From positions 2,000,144-2,064,143 of the forward strand of contig NC_031480.1 of the NCBI RefSeq assembly GCF_000006565.2: a DNA stretch of 64,000 nucleotides, written 5' to 3'. Both the position numbers and the translations under genes were made by a program. The stretch is from Toxoplasma gondii ME49 (taxonomy: Eukaryota > Apicomplexa > Conoidasida > Eucoccidiorida > Sarcocystidae). Below the pieces are notes generated by a model that worked only from the letters and a program-made list of their open reading frames with translations, did no database searches and was not told the origin of the DNA. Shown one piece after another: positions 58,501 to 64,000 of the stretch (positions within the stretch are counted from its first letter, which is position 1; each line of letters starts with the position of its first letter).

Positions 58501-61500
58501 CATGAACGAGCTCCCATGACATTGCCATCAGTCTGTGTAGAGGAAGGGGATGCGGGGAAGGCCCAAGGCGAAGCCGTGCGGAGGGCCATGGGGGCACACG
58601 CAGGCAGCGCGGCTACAGGCGGGAGAAGGTGAAGACCCGCAGGATGCCGAAAAAAAAGCCGGAGAGAAGAGAACTGGCGTTGGCGCAGAGCAACACAGAG
58701 TGAGAAACCACGCATGTGAAGGGATCCCTGTTGTTTCGCCTCGACAGTCAAGGCATCATCTGCTGCACCACCCTGGGGGTGCTGATCGTCCTATCAGCAA
58801 GTACGCCGCCACCCACTCCTGCCGACGCCATCGAGAATGCGTCTCGCCTGCTTACAGGGATTTGCGACGACGTTCGAAACTGGACACGCAGTCTCGACAT
58901 GCGAAGAGCCTCTTTCACATTCCACTCGATCGATCAAAGCAGGTTGGACGTTGAGGCAGCGGGGATCGAGTGTTTTTCAGATCCGTTCTCGTCTTGTTTT
59001 GCTGTGAAACGCACCTCCGAAGAGAGACCAGTGTCGCCGTGCTTGTGGCGGACCTGGAGAACGGGAAGAAAGAAAGACACAGGGTCCTTCTCATGTTAAA
59101 ACCTGCCTCGAGACTGGTGAAAAGGCTGGGGAAAGGTGAGGAATTGACGTCGACGCTTGCGCAGGCAGTTTAGGGAGGGAGGGATGATTGAGCTGTCTCC
59201 CGAGTACGCGACAGATCCTCTCGGCTGGCACCGTGTTTCGCTCCTCGTTCAATGGTCTCTGTGCCGCTCTGTCTGTCACCCTTTCAGAAACTCCCCGCCG
59301 TAAGCGTTTGGTGGCGACGAGACGTCGCGCGAGCTTGGTGTTGCGCGGGATTTTCGACAACTGGAATTGTCGCTGCGTTCACGGAAAAGATGCAGGAAAG
59401 AAAACGGCAGCGGTGAAGAGAATCGCGAGTGTTATAACCAGCCAGAGGGAGAAAGACAGTTCCATTTTGTCACTCTTAGATTCCAAGAACGTCTGCGTGC
59501 CTGCGGCTGCTCGTGCACTCCAGTGATGCGCCTGTGCATGCAAGGAGCTTCGGTCACCTCTGTCGCTGTCTTCATTCTGTTCCTTGAATCAGTTGGTGAG
59601 TTCGCAGTTTGCCGGAGCTCAGACACCTTGAATGTGGAACGCATCTGCCCCAGCTGACACATGGAAGAACAGTTTTTTTTGTAAAGATACAGGTACTTTT
59701 GTCTCTCTAAAGATTTGCAGAAAGATTAGCTTTGATCCTTGTGCGACTTGCATGCGGGACACTGATGTCGCATGTCTCTGACGATGGTCTGCTATGTTTT
59801 TGACTCTTCAGCTTGTACGCCACTGCTTCGCATTTGTCGTTGCTTCAATCGACAGGGCAGCTCCTGTCTCTTGCATTTGCCTGTCGGAGACCTTTCATCT
59901 TCATTCCAGGCTGTGGTTGACTCTCAGGGCTTTGTTGGTGTCTGTTTTTTTCTAACTCAATCTTATCTCTTCCTTTCGACGCCGTTCCTTCTGTTGCTCT
60001 TGCTCTCTCGCTGGCGGCCGGCTCCCTAGCGTCTGCCCGGCGTCTGCTTGTGGGGTGTCTGCTGCCTACGTTCGTCCGCAATGTGTGGCCAGATGCGGCA
60101 CCGGAAGGAGAAGGGGACGCCTCCCAACGAGGAAGGTTCCTCACTATCTCTGGATCTTCGCATCATGTCAAAAAAGGCCAGTCTCTGGCATCATCTTTGG
60201 CCTGCAGAGCGTGAGTGGTCTGATGATGTAGCCAGGAAAAGATAATTCAAAGGTTGCTTTGAGTCACTCGTTTTGTGGGTCACTTCTCCATGGCGGATTC
60301 TCTTCTCTATTCCGTATTGCCCCTGAACTGTATCTCCTCACATCAGCACAGATGCCTGTCTCTCTTGCTCCGGACCTCGTATGGAAAGACCCGCTTTGTT
60401 TCGCCTTTGCGCGGAGTTGTTCAGCACTACTAGCGTTTGCCTCTGTGCCCCCGAAAAGCATGCGGATCAGCGGAATCCCCCGAATCTGCTTTACATCAGC
60501 TTGTACGTCGTTAGATTCGAGCTTGATTGACTTTCAAGGAATGTCACGTGATATGCACAGCAAAGAGGGCGGGTGAAAGACGACAGCCGCAGTTTCTTGC
60601 TCGTGGTATGCTTCACATACTCTGTTTTCACCAAGGCCTGCTCGTTGTATCTCGTCAGTCTGTAGGTGCACTGGCATTTCACCAGGAGTTCCGAAACAGC
60701 CAAAGTTTTCACGGAGCCATCAGGAAACTGGTGTGTTACCCAATCTAGGAAGGCACTTGAGACAGAGTGAGACTCACGAGCTTCTTGTCTGCCCGGAAAC
60801 ATCGATGCAAACCAATAGTTTTCTTGCGTATCGCGACATAAGCAGCGGAGAACTGGTCTCGTCTGCCTTGTGTCATCCTCAGCCTGTGAGTTCATTAGAC
60901 GAAGCGAACGAAAAGAGTCAGTTGCGGGAGTCGGTTAAGCTTTTCACTGTCCCGGCGACGTCTGAAAGGTAGCAACAAAGAGGCGAACACATGGGCTTCG
61001 TTTTTTTGAGGGTACGGAAAGAGTTCTTCGTAAGTCCACACTGGGTGGGCATACTCAGTATATGCACAGTCACGGACAGAGAGCAGTGTCAAGTATTATT
61101 TGGATCGTTCCATACCAAAGAGCGGTTTAGCTCTCCCTTACGCGAATCTAGGCACTAACGTGAAGGTCCGCGCAGATCTGCGACATGTTCACCTGGGCGA
61201 CTTCATGAAGTTTCTCTGGACCACAGCTCGTGGCGCAGTTGCGCATGCGTTGCATTTATGTTTCAACATATATGTCAACAGGAAGAGATGGTGAGCTGGG
61301 CAAATCGTCAGTCTGGGAGTACCGTCGCGCCTACCTCACCGAGGCGACGCCATGGTACCCTCTTGAGATCATTGTCATTCGCATCTCCACTTGAAGCATT
61401 TCTGGACAAGGCGCACCAAAACTCTTCTGCGCCAAGCTGCATGCGCCGGGTGGCCGTTTCTGCTACTCCCATATGCGTTCGCGCTGGGGTATGGGTGTGT

Positions 61501-64000
61501 GGAAGAGACTTCTGTCTGCTTTTTTTCCAGGGACACAAACGCATGTTTGCGAACGAACAAGAATGCGCTTCCCTCCAATTCCTGCCTCCCATACTACAGG
61601 TCTCTGAGGTCGTAGGTGTCTTCTTGAGGCCATGCATTCCAGTTGCTGGGTGCGCCCTCGTACATGGCTCGCCATCACATGCGAATAGCAGAAGCTGTTC
61701 TAGACTTGCATCGGATTTGGGGATCTACTGGAGACGTGAGTCACATGATGAGGCTTTTGGATCGTTGTCTCCTGTTCTGCAGGGATCGAAAGTACGCTTT
61801 GTGACCGTGGTGTTCTCTGTTTTCGGCGGTGGTTGCCGCTGACATGCATATTTCTCACCAGGTAGAGACATTTGTTGAGTTCTGGATACATTTCTGTGCA
61901 TTGGCCCGACTGCCAGAGGCCAACTGGCTTTTTTGGAGTTTCTCGGACTTCATCTCTCTAGGGCATAGTTCCTCTAACGGTGGATTTTGTGTCGCAGCGC
62001 CCCACAGTTCCCCTCCTGCGGTCGGTTCCATCTGATCCATCAAACGGATTTACACACGTAATTAGGTGCGTATGTGGATTGTCTTGTTTTGCTTGCATGC
62101 GTATTTAGCCAAATCGAAGTGCAGGATTATCTTATCGCTTGTCGTCACTTGGTTGTCTCTCGCTGTATCTGCACGTGATGTTGCCTAAGAGGTAACTGGA
62201 TAAAAGAGGCGGTGACGCCAGTGATTTCGTGCGTCTGATTGAGTCTGTTCTAACATGTAAGGACCCGACGTTTCCCCCGACGCTCACTTCCTCTTCCAGG
62301 CTCTCATGGTCATTCTGGCTGCCCCCGTTTTCGTTGCGTTGTGCTCCTCAGCTCCTGTCCCTCGTAAGTCGCTGCGAAAGCCAATAGGCACTGGGGGGAG
62401 GCGACAATGCGGTGGCAGGAGGGGAATCGGAAGAGGCAAAACACGTCCACGATAGCCTCGTGATTGTGTGGTGTCTAGGACAGAAGATACTCCACACTTG
62501 GTGTATACCGTGAAAAAGAGAGGATGTATTCGATAACCTGAGCCAAAAACATAAAAACATTTATATATATGTATATATACAGTGGTATGGGGAGGTGAGC
62601 GTACACATCGATGAAGGTAGGAGTACGTAAAAGAATTCAAAGAGATATGTGCACGCAGACCACGAGGATCTAGGACTAAATTTGGATGCTGAGAGCGGCT
62701 CTGCGGGGAGCAGGAGTTTCGCTGTCGTCTCAGTTTGAAGGTCGTTCCATTTCCTGTCTCTTCCTCGACAGGGCAACAACCTCGTAAGCAGATAAAGTCT
62801 CTGTTTGTCAGAATGAATACGTATATATATATATATACGGACCCGAGTATATGCGACTGGAAGGACTTCTAGATACGTGTAGGCGGCGCGTCTCACAGTC
62901 CCAGAGAAAGAGTCAGATCACGTCAGGATACACACATGGGTGGAGACAGTCCTTAGGAGGTTCAGATTTCTTTTCTAATTGAGAGAAGGAACGCAGTCGG
63001 CGACCGACCGTGCTTCCACCGGTCGGTCATATGCGGCTTGTTTTTTTCCTGTCGATTGGCTGCAGCTCTTTGCACTTGTAAGCCTTTCAGACGTCGTCAG
63101 GTCCTGCAGAATCTAGTTGACTACACTGAGGGACTCTTCACAGGTGAGAGCGTTAGAAAGCTCCCGCGGGCAGCGTTTCGTTTTTGACGCTCCGCTGTAT
63201 GCTTGCATGCGGACAAGAAAAGAATAGGTGAGTTTTTAGCTTAACTGAAGTCCCGTCGTGCTCGCGAGTTGCGCAGACTCGCTGTTGGGAAGTCACAGAT
63301 TCACCAGACCGTGCTGCAGTGCCTAAACTGGAAACAACCATGCCGGAGGAGAAGTCTGTTCTCGCAGTCGATTCTGGTCTCGCAATTCAACCTCGCTGTA
63401 CATGTTCTATGCTCCCATCCTGACAGCCGGAGAAAGTGCGTCGGAAGCTCCTTGTGGTCGGTTTCTTTCTAATGCGCGGAATAGCGTAGGAGACACAAGG
63501 GTGTCCTTGTTTGAACGCTCATGCAACTTCGTCAGTCTAGTGTCTTCATCACGAAGCCTTTGCGAGTTATGACACAGCCGACCCTCCACCTGCACCAGTT
63601 GCCTTCTATTGTGACACTTGCAAAGCGGGGATCACATACGGCCAAAAACATCTGTGTGTTTGGATCTCGCTGTTTCGGCTTGCCCCGACTGTCTACCCGG
63701 TCACTTGGCATACCGCCGGAAACAGCACTCAAAAAAAAGTGTAGCCGTGCATGCAGACATGTCTGTACATTTACATCTGTAGAGAGATATGGAGATTCAT
63801 GTAGGCATTCCTTCGTGTGCCTGTGAGTGTACTTCGGTACGTGGAGACATCATCTGCACTTCTGTTGACCGGTGTGGTGACGCGCTCATACTTGGACCTT
63901 CACTTTCTTTAACAACGGGGGCCGTACGGCAGGAGGGGAACGCCGACCGCGGGATCAGTGAGTTGACATCGTGCTTTATTGTCTGCGTGTCTCTTGTTCT
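40085..64000 (+). CDS. Micro-exon gene encoding a predicted secreted membrane protein, 3' end outside window
   Basis: Function unknown. This entry covers the whole locus; exons are itemised below. Two ordinary exons (40085-40593 and 42814-42971) are followed by about 57 tiny ones up to 63435. From 43285 to 63435 only about 518 nt, or 172 codons, appear to be coding across 20 kb. From 44173 on, all exons are multiples of three in phase 0. Each has a pyrimidine-rich AG acceptor in front, and nearly all have a GTAAG, GTGAG, GTACG or GTAGG donor behind. Frame is kept throughout and the joined residues form sensible helices, which chance splice-site pairs would not. Predicted order: signal peptide, acidic region, basic stretch, membrane segment, charged coiled coil, Ala/Lys linker, amphipathic helices, hydrophobic segment, final helix. 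This could be a dense-granule or vacuole protein (inference). No stop or terminal exon was found. Confidence 0.75.
40594..42813 (+). other. Intron 1 of the micro-exon gene, pyrimidine-rich
   Basis: This is 2.2 kb between CAG/GTAAGC and TTCTCAG/G. Much of it, especially 41000-41700 and 42150-42500, is C/T-rich on the plus strand and therefore has long chance open frames in several phases. It also contains GCATGC words, including a doubled one near 42541. No independent gene is called. Confidence 0.6.
42814..42971 (+). CDS. Exon 2 of micro-exon gene: transmembrane segment
   Basis: The acceptor TTCTCAG/G at 42813 completes the split AGG codon from exon 1. The exon encodes a membrane segment (IAVQTIIAVGVLAAGATFAL), then a charged tail (NREVEESQREKEASDPS). 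Two donors are possible, after 42917 (GTAACC) and after 42971 (GTACCA). Both leave phase 1, so the frame continues either way and the 54-nt difference could be alternative splicing. Reading through instead would hit a stop at about 43011. Confidence 0.75.
43285..47395 (+). CDS. Micro-exons 3-12: charged coiled-coil region and Ala/Lys linker
   Basis: Exons and residues: 43285-43300 (16 nt, VDAE core), 43621-43645 (25 nt, AALLEIQR), 44173-44190 (KHKEEA), 44659-44661 (T), 44854-44865 (KLKK), 45091-45105 (EHEQL), 45748-45753 (MK), 46057-46065 (EKK), 46843-46854 (LEAE) and 47339-47395 (57 nt, Ala-rich, containing AQAAAAAKKPERKP). The first two are not multiples of three, but their phases (1, 2, 0) interlock exactly. 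The others are phase 0. Residues joined across exons keep a continuous Lys/Glu helical pattern. Donors include GTAAGT, GTGAGT, GTAAGA and GTATGT; the one after EKK (GTGGTA) is the weakest. Confidence 0.75.
47311..47328 (+). repeat. (GT)n microsatellite before a micro-exon
   Basis: An uninterrupted GT run sits just upstream of the acceptor of the 57-nt exon at 47339. It offers many cryptic GT dinucleotides, and its length could affect acceptor use. Confidence 0.8.
47723..52561 (+). CDS. Micro-exons 13-28: mostly 12-nt exons encoding amphipathic helices
   Basis: Exons and residues: 47723-47728 ET; 48022-48033 PAAK; 48350-48352 A; 48517-48528 AREI; 48953-48964 SQAI; 49370-49372 T (tentative); 49609-49620 DIKP; 49938-49946 LRE; 50305-50316 AMRL; 50695-50706 LIQA; 51044-51055 TLSV; 51228-51239 YGRH (tentative, poor GTCTCG donor); 51495-51503 PQF; 51863-51874 LQTM; 52011-52019 PTV; 52550-52561 VQGL. 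Nine of the sixteen are exactly 12 nt. Firm donors are mostly GTAAGT/C/A/G or GTGAGT, with GTACGT, GTACGC and GTGCGT also used. The order alternates charged and aliphatic residues with helix periodicity, and proline falls at plausible helix starts. Confidence 0.75.
48151..48166 (+). promoter_or_regulatory. Candidate recursive (ratchet) splice site
   Basis: An acceptor and a donor abut with no exon between them: TTTCTAG/GTGAGA, junction after 48159. It lies in the 316-nt intron between micro-exons PAAK and A. Juxtaposed acceptor-donor sites of this kind are known recursive splice points in insect and vertebrate long introns; a role here is inference. Confidence 0.35.
52856..60885 (+). CDS. Micro-exons 29-53: cluster of single-codon exons around a hydrophobic segment
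   Basis: Longer exons: 54127-54153 (YATLMVLSG), 54533-54538 (LP), 59288-59299 (KLPA). Three-base exons by start position: 52856 A, 53411 I, 53574 G, 55229 P, 55412 L, 55809 A, 56306 L, 56457 A, 56658 A, 57083 A, 57483 Y, 57810 F, 58399 M, 58798 Q, 59593 L, 59812 L, 60208 S, 60500 L, 60659 S and 60883 P. Tentative ones are 58103 T (GAAG acceptor) and 59910 A (GTGGTT donor). Firm donors are mostly GTAAG or GTGAG. Read in order they give an uninterrupted hydrophobic, Ala/Leu-rich segment, then a Leu/Ser/Pro turn. Such exons are shorter than any known exon-definition complex can bridge, so they must be spliced by intron definition or recursively, if used at all. Confidence 0.7.
61282..63435 (+). 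CDS. Micro-exons 54-60: final visible helix region
   Basis: Exons and residues: 61282-61290 EEM, 61600-61611 VSEV, 61783-61791 GSK, 62352-62363 LLSL, 62772-62783 GNNL, 63066-63077 LFAL, 63427-63435 PEK. The preceding single-codon exons end S-L-S-P, so the join creates LSPEEM, a textbook helix N-cap; this supports 61282 over a 3-nt ATG exon. A further possible exon is 63599-63610 (LPSI) with a poor GTGACA donor. No terminal exon or stop is visible before 64000. Confidence 0.7.
62821..62837. repeat. (AT)n microsatellite in an intron
   Basis: A short run of alternating T and A lies in the intron after the GNNL micro-exon. A similar interrupted TA run occurs at about 62561-62580 in the preceding intron. 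Confidence 0.8.

Noticed and set aside
61021..61032. Possible short exon before the GTAAGT near 61030
   Set aside because: No good acceptor; inserting it would separate S-L-S-P from EEM and spoil the helix cap.
63078..63143. Exon extension reading through the GTAAGC donor at 63078 up to 63143
   Set aside because: It is open only in phase 1, which requires the frame-shifting 64-nt alternative at 62300; kept as a splice-variant possibility, not as the main model.

Overview
The window looks like nuclear DNA of a coccidian apicomplexan, Toxoplasma gondii or a close relative such as Hammondia or Neospora. The reasons are near-balanced base composition, GT-AG introns of a few hundred bases, large proteins rich in low complexity, an ApiAP2 factor with one giant exon, and many GCATGC words. 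The assignment is inference; no search was run. Splice sites were placed by eye from donor and acceptor consensus and frame continuity.

Layout. (1) Positions 1-3755, minus strand: the 5' part of a coiled-coil protein gene that runs off the left edge. (2) 5567-6391, minus: a small membrane-anchored protein with a C-terminal six-cysteine, knottin-like module. (3) 8269-14256, minus: a three-exon exostosin-type (GT47-like) glycosyltransferase of about 1594 residues with large low-complexity insertions. (4) 17134-19491, minus: a 785-residue serine/arginine-rich protein with a nine-cysteine run. (5) 19492-26014: about 6.5 kb without a recognisable gene; the right end is probably the leader of the next gene. 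(6) 26015-31228, plus: an ApiAP2 protein of 1737 residues whose AP2 domain has a glycine-rich insertion. (7) About 32258-36175, minus: a secretory-pathway protein with a signal peptide, J domain and two thioredoxin modules (CGNC and CLSC), resembling ERdj5. It is convergent with the ApiAP2 gene. An intron holds three copies of an 86-bp repeat. (8) 40085 to beyond the right edge, plus: the striking locus.

The right-hand 24 kb appears to be one micro-exon gene. Two ordinary exons encode a signal peptide, an acidic region, a basic stretch and a membrane segment. After them come about 57 tiny exons of 3 to 57 nt. From position 44173 on, each is a multiple of three and lies in phase 0 between a pyrimidine-rich AG acceptor and a GTRAG-like donor. 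At least 22 are single codons of 3 nt. Read in order, the roughly 172 codons scattered over 20 kb give a coherent protein: a charged coiled coil, an Ala/Lys linker, amphipathic helices, a hydrophobic segment and a final helix with a normal LSPEE cap. The layout recalls schistosome MEG genes and aphid bicycle genes, but is more extreme in having so many one-codon exons. I know of no description of such a gene in an apicomplexan; that novelty is unverified.
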